DNA from: Poriferisodalis sp965204195
GTDB lineage: Bacteria > Actinomycetota > Acidimicrobiia > Acidimicrobiales > Poriferisodalaceae
Length of the DNA: 64,000 nucleotides
Assembly: GCF_965204195.1 (NCBI RefSeq)
Contig: NZ_OZ241975.1
Span: 248,001 to 312,000 of the forward strand
Reading direction: 5' to 3'
The translations under genes and the position numbers were made by a program. This document shows positions 37,600-47,837 of the stretch, piece by piece (positions within the stretch are counted from its first letter, which is position 1; each line of letters starts with the position of its first letter). The notes under the pieces are model-generated. The model searched no databases, had not been told where the DNA came from, and saw only the letters and a list, made by a program, of their open reading frames with translations.

Positions 37600-39855
37600 T
37601 CAGTCGCCCTTGAGCGCGTACAGCAGAGCTTCGAGCTTGATGTTGGTCTCGGTCAGCTCGGCATCGGGATCTGCGCCTTCCACGATGCCGCCGCCGGCGA
37701 ACAGCCGGGTCTCGGCGGGATCGGTCAGCGCGCAGCGCAGCGCGACGCGGAACTCGCCACGCCCGTCCAGCGTCGTCCAGCCGACTGGCGCGGCGTACCA
37801 GCCGCGTTCGAATCCCTCGTGCTCGGAGATCCAGTCGCGGGCGATACGCCGCGCCAGCCCCGCGACCGCCGCCGTGGGGTGCAGTGCACCCGCGAGCTGC
37901 AGCACGCTCGTGCCTGCGGGGGCACGCCCGCTGATCGGCGTGTGCAGGTGCATGATGCGCCGCAGTTCCATGACGCCGGTCGGCGAGGGGGCATCGAGCG
38001 CCGCGCCGCACGCGCGCAGCGTGTCGCGCACATCGGTGACCACCATGGCGTGCTCGGTCAGTTCCTTGGGATCGCGCTGCAGTTCGGCCGCGAGATCGGC
38101 GTCCCGCGCTGGATCGCCGACACGGGGCCCCGAGCCGGCCAGCGCGTCGGTCTGCAGCCGCAGCCCGTCGAAGTGCACCAGTTGTTCGGGAGTGGCGCCG
38201 AAGAACGTCTGCGCTCCGCGCCCGAAAGCGAACGTGACGCAGGACGGGTAGCGCGCTCGCAGGCGGTTGAGCACCGCGATGGGCTCGAGCCCCGACGCGA
38301 TGTGCAGTTCCCGCGCCGTCACCACCTTGTCCAGCCCGCCTTCGGCGATCCTGCCGAGGGCGCGCCGCACCAGCTCGGTGTAGCCGTCGTCTGCTCGGTA
38401 GCTCCCGCCGAGCATTGCCAGAGTCGCCGCATTCAGATCGCTCGCGGGCCCCTCCGTCAGTTCAGGATCCGCCAGGGTGTGCGCATCTGCGCTGGTGAGA
38501 TCGTCGCCGGCGTGGCCTCGCATGGTCGTGCCGTCGCGGGCGCAGTTCGCGTCCGCTGCCCCGGCAGCAGCGGCGAGGCCGCAGACCCCGCTGCCGTCAG
38601 CGACGCCGCAGGTGGCACATGCCCCCCCGACCCCTGATCGGGATGCAGCCATGATCGGCCAGACGGGGGCACCGGGCACCGAGGTCAGCCACGACTGGCC
38701 GCCCCGGCGCACGACGAGCACTTCGGGCACGGTCAGGCAGCCGGTGCCGAATGGCTCCCACACCGAGTCCGCCGCGGGCGCCTCGGGACGGAACGAGAAG
38801 CCGCCCACGGCCAGCGGCCCGATCGGGTGACCGCTGTCGCCGCGCATGGCGACATCCAGCAGGCTCAGCGCCTCGGCGACGGAGGCGAAGCGGTCGGCGC
38901 CGGCCCCGGCAGTGGCGTCGAAGGCGCTGCCGAGCGCACAGAACTCCAGGTCGCCGTCGGGACACGCCCAGTACACCCGTTGGTGCGCGTCGGATGCGGC
39001 GAACACTGCCAGCGGGTCCAGCTCGCCGGACAGCTCCCGGCATTCCAGCGTCAGGGCGGTTCGGGTGCGCAGCCCCGCTGCGGTGCGGCGTCCCGAACCT
39101 CCGGCGGCCGGGGCGTTCGGCGCAGCCTTCGCCTCGGAATGGGCCCCTCCATCGTCGATGTCGCCGGCCAGGATGCGCTCGGTGGCGTGCTCGACGAGCG
39201 ATTCGCGGAAGTGCTGTGCAACCAGATCGGTGACCAACGGGATCAAACGGCCGGCCAGGTCGGCGCGCTGCGCCGCGGGCACGTCGGCAAAGCGCTCGGC
39301 GAACAGCCCGACCGCATCCGCAGCGACGGCTTCCATGTTCGATGCATGCCGCAGCGCCAGTCCGATGAGATCGTCGAGCGGCATCTCGGCGGCGAGCAGC
39401 TCCGTGGCTGCGCGCAGCATCGTCAGCGCACCGGTGCTGTAGAGCGTGTCGGCTATCGCACCCTCGCCCACACCCTCACCGGTGGCCGCCTCGCCAGCAC
39501 TGCCGGCGGACGTGCGCAGCGGTCGCACCAAGCCCGTGTCGGTCGCCAGCCGCACCAGTTCTGCGTCGAGGCCGGATTGCTGCACCAGTTCGTCGAAGGT
39601 CAGGGTGTCGCCGTGGCGAGCGCCCAGCGCGACCAGCATCGGGTCATCGTGGCCGTCGCCGAGCCTGCGGATCTGTGCCAGCGAGAAACCCGCCTCGGAC
39701 AGGTGCCGGATCTCGCCGAGCCGCCGCCCATGACTCTCGTCGTACCGGGCCATCCGCCCATGGCGTGCGGGCGGGTGCAGGAGCCCGATCTTCTGGTAGT
39801 AGCGCACGGTGTCGACGCTCACTGCGTGGGCCGATGCCAGCTCCTCCACTCGCAC
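37600..39855 (-). CDS. menF: MerR-type regulator fused to isochorismate synthase
   Basis: Single 751-residue frame with two parts. Residues 1-70 are a MerR helix-turn-helix (VDTVRYYQKIGLLHPPAR). Residues ~75-235 match the effector region of actinobacterial MerR proteins, including a second helix-turn-helix-like segment. From ~265 on is a chorismate-utilising isochorismate synthase with ELTEHAMVVTDVRDTL, LHPTAAVAG, ERGWYAAPVGW and a final ELTETNIKLEAL. A Cys-rich, low-complexity insert (CATCGVADGSGVCG) lies near 430-460. It leads the menF-menD-menH run. TACGCT ends 6 nt before GTG 39855. Confidence 0.85.
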   Translation of the reverse strand: MRVEELASAHAVSVDTVRYYQKIGLLHPPARHGRMARYDESHGRRLGEIRHLSEAGFSLAQIRRLGDGHDDPMLVALGARHGDTLTFDELVQQSGLDAELVRLATDTGLVRPLRTSAGSAGEAATGEGVGEGAIADTLYSTGALTMLRAATELLAAEMPLDDLIGLALRHASNMEAVAADAVGLFAERFADVPAAQRADLAGRLIPLVTDLVAQHFRESLVEHATERILAGDIDDGGAHSEAKAAPNAPAAGGSGRRTAAGLRTRTALTLECRELSGELDPLAVFAASDAHQRVYWACPDGDLEFCALGSAFDATAGAGADRFASVAEALSLLDVAMRGDSGHPIGPLAVGGFSFRPEAPAADSVWEPFGTGCLTVPEVLVVRRGGQSWLTSVPGAPVWPIMAASRSGVGGACATCGVADGSGVCGLAAAAGAADANCARDGTTMRGHAGDDLTSADAHTLADPELTEGPASDLNAATLAMLGGSYRADDGYTELVRRALGRIAEGGLDKVVTARELHIASGLEPIAVLNRLRARYPSCVTFAFGRGAQTFFGATPEQLVHFDGLRLQTDALAGSGPRVGDPARDADLAAELQRDPKELTEHAMVVTDVRDTLRACGAALDAPSPTGVMELRRIMHLHTPISGRAPAGTSVLQLAGALHPTAAVAGLARRIARDWISEHEGFERGWYAAPVGWTTLDGRGEFRVALRCALTDPAETRLFAGGGIVEGADPDAELTETNIKLEALLYALKGD

Positions 39856-39861
39856 GGCCCC

Positions 39862-39867
39862 AGCGTA
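39862..39867 (-). promoter_or_regulatory. Candidate -10 box for the MerR-menF fusion gene
   Basis: On the minus strand TACGCT ends 6 nt before GTG 39855. The 117-nt divergent spacer to the tetR gene may hold control sites for both. Confidence 0.45.
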
Positions 39868-39960
39868 CGCCCATCATGGGAGTGATGACTCCAAGAGTGA
39901 TCGCTCTGTGGGTCCATGCCGGCTTTGGCATCCCCAACTTCCGACCGGCAGGCTGCTGGC

Positions 39961-39966
39961 TAGGGT
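39961..39966 (+). promoter_or_regulatory. Candidate -10 box for leaderless tetR-family gene
   Basis: TAGGGT ends 6 nt before ATG 39973. Confidence 0.45.
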
Positions 39967-39972
39967 GGCCCG

Positions 39973-40575
39973 ATGGCCGAGCGGGAGCGCCTGAGTGCCG
40001 ACGACTGGGTAACGGCAGCTCTGGAAGTGCTCGTCAACGACGGCATCGGTGCTGTGAAGGTCCTGCGGCTCGCCAACAAGCTCGGCGTCACCCGGGGCAG
40101 CTTCTACTGGCACTTCGAGAACCACGAAGCACTGCTCAACCGCTTGCTGGAGGTCTGGGAAGAAACCAACTCGGGTTCGATCATCGCGGCCGCGACGCTG
40201 CCCGGCAGCATCGTCGAGCGCTACGTCGCGCTGATGCGGTGCTGGCTCTCGATGGAGCGATTCGACCCGCACCTCGAAGTGGCAGTACGCCATTGGGGGC
40301 GGCGCAACCCCGAGCTGTGGGACCGCCTGCGAGCGACCGACGAGCGGCGGGTGGAGGCCTTCGTGGCGATGCTGACCCCCGAGGTTCCCGACCCCACGAT
40401 GGCCCTGCACCGCGCCCGCACCATGTACTACCTGCAGATGGGCTGGTACGAACTCGACGTGGACGTGCCGATGGATGCCCGGATCGAATCCTGCACGTAC
40501 TACTTCGAGATCTACGTGGGTCGTCCGCCGACCGATGACGAGCGAGCGACCATCCTCGCCGGCTTGCGCATCTGA
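39973..40575 (+). CDS. TetR-family transcriptional regulator
   Basis: 200 residues. The N-terminal helix-turn-helix has VLRLANKLGVTRGSFYWHF, a textbook TetR recognition region; the rest is a helical ligand domain. It precedes the MttB-like gene on the same strand with a 117-nt repeat-rich spacer, so it probably regulates itself or that gene. Ligand unknown. Confidence 0.88.
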   Translation: MAERERLSADDWVTAALEVLVNDGIGAVKVLRLANKLGVTRGSFYWHFENHEALLNRLLEVWEETNSGSIIAAATLPGSIVERYVALMRCWLSMERFDPHLEVAVRHWGRRNPELWDRLRATDERRVEAFVAMLTPEVPDPTMALHRARTMYYLQMGWYELDVDVPMDARIESCTYYFEIYVGRPPTDDERATILAGLRI

Positions 40576-40623
40576 CATTCAGTTCTTGCGTAACTGGCAT
40601 TTCATTCATGTTGACGTGATCCG

Positions 40624-40677
40624 TACAGGTCCGTACGGTTCGATTGGTGATCCCAATCGTGACAGGTACGGTTCGAC
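40624..40677. promoter_or_regulatory. Operator-like repeats between tetR and the mttB-like gene
   Basis: Contains ACAGGTCCGTACGGTTCG and, about 35 nt later, ACAGGTACGGTTCG as near-direct repeats. Between them lies GATTGG-TGAT-CCCAATC, an inverted repeat. This clustering suggests binding sites for the adjacent TetR regulator (inference). Confidence 0.45.
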
Positions 40678-40692
40678 AGCGACGTAGCGACG

Positions 40693-42207
40693 ATGACGCG
40701 TCGAGGTCGTAGACGCCAGGCCGCAGCCCCCGCTGCAGCGGCGCCTCAGCAGCAGGCACGCAACACGTTCACGCCGCTCGAGCTCATCAGCGCCGACGAG
40801 GTGGAGCGCATCCACGAGGCGTCCCTGCGGGTGCTGTCCGAGACGGGCATGAACTTCCTGCTGCCCGAAGCAGTGCAGATCCTGTGCGCGGCAGGTGCGA
40901 CATCCGACGACGGCGTGCGGGTGCGGTTTGATCCCGAGATGGTCGTCGAGCAGGTGGCGCTCGCACCGTCGCAGTTCACCCTGCACGCGCGCGACCCCGC
41001 CAACAGTGTCAAGTTCGGGGCCGACTGGGTGGTCTTCGGCATGGTGGGCAGCCCACCGAACGTGTCCGATCTCGATCGTGGCCGGGTCACCGGCAACTAC
41101 GTGGACTACTGCAACATGCTGCGCCTGCAGCAGTCGCTCGACGCCGCAGACGCGTGCACCGGTCACTCCGTCGAGCCGATCGACCTCGAGGTGCGCACCC
41201 GCCACCTGGACGCGGTGTCGGCGATGTACACCCTGTCGACCAAGCCCGGGTTCTGCTACTCGCTGGGACGCGCACGTGTCAGCGACGCCATCGAGATCGC
41301 CCGCATCGCCCGCGGCATCGACCATCAGACATTGCTGCGCGAGCCGTCCATCCACACCGTGGTGAATGCAAATTCGCCGCTCGTGTACGACAAGCCGATG
41401 CTCGAGGGCGCCATCGAGCTCGCCCGCCACGGCCAGCCGGTGGTGTACACGCCGTTCACGCTGGCGGGAGCGATGGCGCCCGTCACGATCGCCGGCGCGC
41501 TCACCCTGCAGAACGCCGAGGCGCTCGCGGGCATCACCCTGTCGCAGCTCGTGAACCCCGGCGTCCCGGTCGTCTACGGCAGCTTCACGTCCAACGTCGA
41601 CATGCGATCGGGAGCGCCGGCGTTCGGCACGCCCGAGTATGCGAAGGCCACCATCATCAGCGGCCAGCTGGCGCGCCGTTATGGCTTGCCGCTGCGGGCC
41701 TCGAACGCGAACGCCTCCAACGCCCCCGACGTCCAAGCCGCCTACGAGTCGCAGATGTCGCTGTGGGCGTGCATCGTCGGGGGCATCAACTACGTGCTGC
41801 ACGGCCTCGGCTGGATCGAGGGCGGGCTGTGCGCCTCGTATGAGAAGGTGATCATCGACGCCGAGATGATCCAGATGATCCGGGCGATGCTGCAGCCCGC
41901 CGTCATCGACGATGCCTCCCTGGCGGTCGATGCCATCGCCGAGGTGGGCCCGGCGAACCACTTCTTCGGTGCCGCCCACACGCTCGAGCGCTACAACACG
42001 GCGTTCTACGAGCCGATGCTGTCGGACTGGCGCAACTTCGAGACGTGGTACGAGGACGGCGCGCTCGACGCCACCCAGCGGGCCAACCGCATCTGGAAGC
42101 AGCTGCTCGCCGACTACGAAGAACCGCCGATGGACGACGCCATCCGCGCCGAGCTCACTGACTTCGTAGAGCGCCGCCGCTCAGAAGGCGGCGTCGAACC
42201 TCTCTAG
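40693..42207 (+). CDS. MttB-family methyltransferase, non-pyrrolysine type
   Basis: Member of the trimethylamine methyltransferase (MttB, COG5598) superfamily, 504 residues, reading through without an in-frame TAG. Family segments include VERIHEASLRVLSETGMNFL, TVVNANSPLVYDKPMLEGAI and GLPLRASNANASNAPDVQAA. Non-Pyl members demethylate quaternary amines such as glycine betaine, passing the methyl to a corrinoid protein; none is seen nearby, so the substrate is open. The first ~25 residues are Arg/Ala-rich and may not be native. Confidence 0.8.
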   Translation: MTRRGRRRQAAAPAAAAPQQQARNTFTPLELISADEVERIHEASLRVLSETGMNFLLPEAVQILCAAGATSDDGVRVRFDPEMVVEQVALAPSQFTLHARDPANSVKFGADWVVFGMVGSPPNVSDLDRGRVTGNYVDYCNMLRLQQSLDAADACTGHSVEPIDLEVRTRHLDAVSAMYTLSTKPGFCYSLGRARVSDAIEIARIARGIDHQTLLREPSIHTVVNANSPLVYDKPMLEGAIELARHGQPVVYTPFTLAGAMAPVTIAGALTLQNAEALAGITLSQLVNPGVPVVYGSFTSNVDMRSGAPAFGTPEYAKATIISGQLARRYGLPLRASNANASNAPDVQAAYESQMSLWACIVGGINYVLHGLGWIEGGLCASYEKVIIDAEMIQMIRAMLQPAVIDDASLAVDAIAEVGPANHFFGAAHTLERYNTAFYEPMLSDWRNFETWYEDGALDATQRANRIWKQLLADYEEPPMDDAIRAELTDFVERRRSEGGVEPL

Positions 42208-42226
42208 CTGTCGCAGCGGTGGCGCG

Positions 42227-43765
42227 CTAGTTGATCTGCTTCTCCATGCCCTCCCAGTACGGGGCACGGAGCTTGAACTTCTGCAGCTTGCCCGTGGCCG
42301 TGCGGGCCAGCTCCTCGCGGAACTCGACGCTGGTGGGGCACTTGAAGTGCGCCATCCGGTCCCGGCAGAAGTCGATGAGATCACGATCGGTCACGGCATC
42401 GGCTGCGGTGTCGACGACCACGAGGGCCTTGATGGTCTCGCCCCACTTCTCGTCGGGCACGCCGATCACTGCCACCTCGGTCACCGCGGGATGGCTGAAC
42501 AGCACGTCTTCCACCTCGATGGACGACACGTTCTCGCCGCCGGAGATGATCACGTCCTTCTTGCGGTCCGAGATGGTCACGTGGTGCTCGTCGTCCATCG
42601 AGCCGCCGTCGCCGGTGTGGAACCAGCCGTCCACGATCGCCTCCGAGGTCGCCTCGGGCTGGCACCAGTAGCCCTCGAGCACCACGTTCGCCCGGGCCAG
42701 GATCTCGCCCTGGTTGTCCACGTCGATCTTCACGCCGATGGCCGGTGCGCCGGCCCGGCTCAGCTTGCGAGCCTTCTCGTCGGGCTCGAAGTCGTCCCAT
42801 TCGGGCCGGCAGCGGTTCATGGTCAGCAGCGGCGCCGTCTCGGTGAGGCCGTAGATCTGGATGAACTCCCAGCCCAGCTCGGTCTCCATCCGGGCGATGG
42901 TGCGCGTGGGCGGCGGGGCGCCCGCCACCACCATCCGCACCCGTCCGCTGCCAGGAATGGGTCCTTCCCACTCGGCCGCTGCATCCAGCACGGCGGCCAC
43001 CACCGCAGGCGCGCCGCACATCAGCGTCACGCCGTGCTGGTCGATGCGCTTCAGGATCTCGGGGCCGCGCACCTCGCGCTGCACCACGTGCTTGCCGCCC
43101 ATGCCGGTGACGGCATAGGGCATGCCCCAGCCGTTGCAGTGGAACATCGGCAGCGTGTGCAGGTACACGTCACGGTCGCTCACGCCCGAGTGCCAGCCGA
43201 AGGTGGTGGCGTTCAGCCACAGCGCCCGGTGGGTCTGCTGCACGCCCTTGGGGCGGGCGGTGGTGCCCGAGGTGTAGTTGATGGTGGCGGTGACGTCCTC
43301 GTCGGGCGTCCACGGCGCCGGCTCGGTGCCCGGCGCATACATCTGGTCGTCGGCGTCGGTGCCCATTACCACGAAGTGCTCCACGTCGATGTCCTTGCAG
43401 GTGTCCTCCATGGAGGGGTCCACCAGCAGCATCGTGGCGCCGCAGTGATCGATGATGTAGCTGATCTCGTCGTGGCTGAGCCGGAAGTTGATCGGCACGA
43501 AGATGCGGCCGTAGCCCGACACGCCATAGAACGACGTCATCAGCCGGCCGGCGTTCTGCGACACCATCGCCACCCGCTCGCCGTGGGAGATGCCGAGCTG
43601 GTCCAGCTTGGCTGCCTGGGCCCGTACGAGGTCGCCGAACTGGGCGTAGGTGATCTCCCCGAGCCCGCCGCCAGGCGCTTCGGGTTCGTCGGCCAGCGCC
43701 ACCCGGTCCGGGTACACGTTCTCGGCCCGGTACAGGAAGTCGGAAACAGTAAACGGAACCTTCAT
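42227..43765 (-). CDS. Acyl-CoA synthetase (AMP-forming)
   Basis: 512-residue ANL-superfamily ligase. Motifs are INYTSGTTARPKGVQQTH, IYGLTETAP, GWFHTGDGGSMD and the terminal TATGKLQKFKL with the catalytic lysine. It resembles medium/long-chain fatty acid or 3-methylmercaptopropionate-type CoA ligases; the acyl substrate cannot be set from sequence. ATG 43765 is preceded by GAGGGGA. Convergent with the mttB-like gene (19-nt gap). Confidence 0.85.
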   Translation of the reverse strand: MKVPFTVSDFLYRAENVYPDRVALADEPEAPGGGLGEITYAQFGDLVRAQAAKLDQLGISHGERVAMVSQNAGRLMTSFYGVSGYGRIFVPINFRLSHDEISYIIDHCGATMLLVDPSMEDTCKDIDVEHFVVMGTDADDQMYAPGTEPAPWTPDEDVTATINYTSGTTARPKGVQQTHRALWLNATTFGWHSGVSDRDVYLHTLPMFHCNGWGMPYAVTGMGGKHVVQREVRGPEILKRIDQHGVTLMCGAPAVVAAVLDAAAEWEGPIPGSGRVRMVVAGAPPPTRTIARMETELGWEFIQIYGLTETAPLLTMNRCRPEWDDFEPDEKARKLSRAGAPAIGVKIDVDNQGEILARANVVLEGYWCQPEATSEAIVDGWFHTGDGGSMDDEHHVTISDRKKDVIISGGENVSSIEVEDVLFSHPAVTEVAVIGVPDEKWGETIKALVVVDTAADAVTDRDLIDFCRDRMAHFKCPTSVEFREELARTATGKLQKFKLRAPYWEGMEKQIN

Positions 43766-43910
43766 GTCGTCCCCTCGGGATCATGGGTTGTCGTACGCGG
43801 CGGTCGCCGTGGTGTGCGGTGCCCCGCCGGAGGTGTCTCCCGGCGGATCGGCCGCGCCAACTCTAGAGCGGGCTGCCGCGGCAGTGCCCTGCGGAGGCTG
43901 AGCGGCCTCC

Positions 43911-43916
43911 TAGGGT
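43911..43916 (+). promoter_or_regulatory. Candidate -10 box for leaderless exonuclease gene
   Basis: TAGGGT ends 7 nt before ATG 43924. Confidence 0.45.
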
Positions 43917-43923
43917 CGCGGCC

Positions 43924-44844
43924 ATGGAAGGATCAGCGGGAGCGCCGTCCGCCGCCGGCCAGGTCGATGTTCACCTGATCGACGGCACCTACGAGCTGTT
44001 CCGCCACTTCTTCGCGGTGCCCAGCCGCAAGGCGGCCGACGGCAGCGAGGTCGGGGCGCTGCGGGGTGTGCTCGGCAACATCGTGATGTTGCTCGAGGGA
44101 GGCGCTACGCACGTAGCTGTCGCGACCGACCATGTCGTGGAGTCGTTCCGCAACGACCTGTGGACCGGGTACAAGGACGGCTCGGGGATCGAGCCCGACC
44201 TGCTGTCGCAGTTCCATCCCACTGAGGAAGCGCTGCGGCTGCTGGGCGTAGCCGTGTGGCCGATGATCGAGTTCGAAGCCGACGACGCCATGGCGGCGGG
44301 CGCCGCGATGGCTGCCGACGACGAGCGTGTCCGGCAGGTGCTCATCTGCACGCCCGACAAGGACTTGGGCCAGTGCGTCGGCGGCAAGGTCGTCCAGTGG
44401 GACCGCCGGGCCGACGAGGTGATCGACGTGGCGGGCGTCGAGGCGAAGTTCGGCGTCAGGCCTGAGTCGATACCCGACTACCTGGGCTTGGTCGGCGACA
44501 ACGCGGACGGATTTCCGGGCCTCCGGGGCTGGGGCGCCAAGTCCACATCGGTGATGCTGTCGCACTACGGCCACATCGAGAACATCCCCGACTCGCACGA
44601 CGACTGGGCGCCGAAGGTCCGGGGCGCGGCCGGTCTCGCTGCAACGCTCGCCGGCGAGCGTGATCTCGCCCTGCTGTTCCGCCGCATCGCCACGGTGCGT
44701 ACCGATGCGCCAGTGTCAGACAGCGTCGACGAGATGGCCTGGCGCGGCCCGCATCGGGGTTTCGAAGAACTCTGCGAACGGATCGGCGCCGAGAACCTGT
44801 TCGACCGGGTGATGAACCTCGCGGCCTACCGCGCGGACATGTAG
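43924..44844 (+). CDS. 5'-3' exonuclease, PolI N-domain type
   Basis: Stand-alone flap endonuclease/5'-3' exonuclease of 306 residues. Metal-binding acidic residues appear in VHLIDGTYELFRHFF, FEADDAMAAGAAMA, CTPDKDLGQCV and GLVGDNADGFPGLRGWGAKS, the last being the helix-hairpin-helix. No polymerase domain follows. A role in RNA-primer or flap removal is expected. Confidence 0.88.
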   Translation: MEGSAGAPSAAGQVDVHLIDGTYELFRHFFAVPSRKAADGSEVGALRGVLGNIVMLLEGGATHVAVATDHVVESFRNDLWTGYKDGSGIEPDLLSQFHPTEEALRLLGVAVWPMIEFEADDAMAAGAAMAADDERVRQVLICTPDKDLGQCVGGKVVQWDRRADEVIDVAGVEAKFGVRPESIPDYLGLVGDNADGFPGLRGWGAKSTSVMLSHYGHIENIPDSHDDWAPKVRGAAGLAATLAGERDLALLFRRIATVRTDAPVSDSVDEMAWRGPHRGFEELCERIGAENLFDRVMNLAAYRADM

Positions 44845-44877
44845 TCGAGGCTCACCGGAGTTGAAGCGAGGCTGGGC

Positions 44878-45237
44878 TCAGGCGGGCTGGTTCAGCTCGA
44901 TCATGTTGCCGGCCGGGTCGAAGAAGAACGTCTGGCGGGCGGTCATACCCGGCAGCGCCACTGGGTCCTTGACCTTCACGCCGGCGTCGCGCAGCTCAGC
45001 CACCGTGGCATCGATGTCGTCCACCTTGAACGCCCAGTGCTGGCCCTTCGGCGGCACCCAGTCGGCCACTTCGATGAGGTGCACCTCACCGCCGCCAGGT
45101 GTCTGCAGCCAGCGTCCGTTGAAGCCGAGGTCGGGCCGGTCGAGCTGCTTCATGCCCAAGATCTCGGTGTAGAACGGCGCCGCTGCATCCACATCGGCGC
45201 AGTTGATCGATACGTGATGCACGGGCCCCAGTTCCAT
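44878..45237 (-). CDS. VOC/glyoxalase-family protein
   Basis: Single vicinal-oxygen-chelate domain of 119 residues, starting ELGPVHHVSINCADVDAAA with a potential metal His and ending FFFDPAGNMIELNQPA with a potential metal Glu; GGGEVHLIEVADW lies between. Could be a lyase, epimerase or dioxygenase-like enzyme; methylmalonyl-CoA epimerase is tempting given nearby accD and the mutase but is not demonstrated. Confidence 0.75.
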   Translation of the reverse strand: MELGPVHHVSINCADVDAAAPFYTEILGMKQLDRPDLGFNGRWLQTPGGGEVHLIEVADWVPPKGQHWAFKVDDIDATVAELRDAGVKVKDPVALPGMTARQTFFFDPAGNMIELNQPA

Positions 45238-45364
45238 GCCCGCAGCTTAGGCCCGCCCTCACGTCTACTTCCGCTGAGAGCGCGAGGCACGTCCCGAGCA
45301 GTTGCCGGCACGGCACCGGGTACGTCGAGTGCCTTCGCAGGTCTCTGGTGTGGCATAGAAATAC

Positions 45365-45370
45365 TATGGT
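45365..45370 (+). promoter_or_regulatory. Candidate -10 box for mazEF
   Basis: TATGGT ends 6 nt before ATG 45377 in a locally AT-rich stretch (AGAAATACTATGGTTATGG). Confidence 0.45.
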
Positions 45371-45376
45371 TATGGC

Positions 45377-45652
45377 ATGAGGCGGCGAGTAAGCACAACG
45401 GTCGATGGCGATCTTCTGGAACAGGCTCGTGGGCTGCAAGCGTGGGAGAGCGACGCGGCGATGATGGACGCTGCGCTCGAGGCCCTCGCCAAGCGTCACC
45501 GCAAGGCGGAGATCGACGCGCAGTACGAGGTGTATGACCGCATTCCCATGAACACGCCCGACGAGTGGGGCGACTTGGAGTCCTGGGCTTTGAGGAACAG
45601 TGCTCGCTCGCTCGAACCCGAGCCCAGCCACGAAGCGTCGGCAGAGTCGTGA
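45377..45652 (+). CDS. mazE: MazE-like antitoxin (ribbon-helix-helix)
   Basis: 91 residues. The N-terminal RRRVSTTVDGDLLEQARGL fits a ribbon-helix-helix DNA-binding arm; the middle (AEIDAQYEVYDRIPMNTPDE) and the WGDLESW motif match mycobacterial MazE-type antitoxins whose C-terminus plugs the toxin. It overlaps the toxin by 4 nt (GTGA). Autorepression is usual for the family. Confidence 0.8.
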   Translation: MRRRVSTTVDGDLLEQARGLQAWESDAAMMDAALEALAKRHRKAEIDAQYEVYDRIPMNTPDEWGDLESWALRNSARSLEPEPSHEASAES

Positions 45653-45978
45653 CAGGCTCGCGTCCGCGCTGGGGCGAGGTTTGGTGGTGCGAGTCTCCAG
45701 ACATCGGCCAGCGCCCGGTGGTGGTCCTCTCGCGGGATTCCGCATTGGATCGCCTGACAACTGCCATTGTCGCCCCGTGTACGAAGACCATCCGGGGATT
45801 GGCTAGCGAGGTCGTGCTTGAACCGGGCGATGACCCGGTGACGTTCCCGTCTGCGGTCAACCTTGATTCGGTCCACTTGGTCAGCCAAGCATGGCTGGTG
45901 ACCAGATTCGGTTGGCTGAGTGATCAGCGGATGCGCCAGATATGCGCTGCTCTCGAAACGGCGGTCGCCTGCGACTGA
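45649..45978 (+). CDS. mazF: MazF-like endoribonuclease toxin
   Basis: 109 residues from GTG 45649, which overlaps the antitoxin stop. Family marks are RWGEVWWCESPDIGQRPVVV, the TTAIVAPCTKTIRG segment with the catalytic Thr/Arg region, and SAVNLDSVHLVSQAWLV. Sequence-specific mRNA cleavage is expected; target unknown. A longer frame upstream of GTG overlaps the antitoxin and was rejected. Confidence 0.85.
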   Translation: MTGSRPRWGEVWWCESPDIGQRPVVVLSRDSALDRLTTAIVAPCTKTIRGLASEVVLEPGDDPVTFPSAVNLDSVHLVSQAWLVTRFGWLSDQRMRQICAALETAVACD

Positions 45979-46014
45979 ACCGGGCTTCTCTGAGATTGGC
46001 GAAAGCCTTTCTCG

Positions 46015-46020
46015 TAGGCT
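46015..46020 (+). promoter_or_regulatory. Candidate -10 box for leaderless accD
   Basis: TAGGCT ends 7 nt before ATG 46028. Confidence 0.45.
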
Positions 46021-46027
46021 CTGCTGA

Positions 46028-47584
<1,557 letters not shown>

Positions 47585-47598
47585 CGGGCGAACGACCG

Positions 47599-47805
47599 GT
47601 GACCGCACCCGTGATCGACGCTTCGCACGTGGCCATCACTCCTGCAGCGACTGCCGAAGAGGCCGCCGCCATCGTCACGGCGCTGGAGCTGCTGTGGCCC
47701 CGTCCCGTCCCGGCCGCTCCGCACGCGGCGACATCCAGCAAGTGGCGTTTCAGCGGCCGCCCCTGGCAAGCCCCCACGTCCTGGCCCGCGGTCCGCTACC
47801 GCTAG
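47599..47805 (+). CDS. accE: Acyl-CoA carboxylase epsilon subunit
   Basis: 68-residue protein with the family core ATAEEAAAIVTALELLWPRP, a basic-aromatic linker (SSKWRFSGRPW) and a short terminal segment. GTG 47599 lies 14 nt after the accD stop. Epsilon subunits of actinobacteria bridge and stimulate the alpha-beta complex. Small size makes homology modest, but position strongly supports the call. Confidence 0.75.
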   Translation: MTAPVIDASHVAITPAATAEEAAAIVTALELLWPRPVPAAPHAATSSKWRFSGRPWQAPTSWPAVRYR

Positions 47806-47837
47806 CCGTGCCCGAAGGCCCCAACCGCGCTGCGGTC

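Noticed and set aside
40693..42207. Pyrrolysine-containing trimethylamine methyltransferase
   Set aside because: The frame reads through without any in-frame TAG, so it is the non-Pyl branch.
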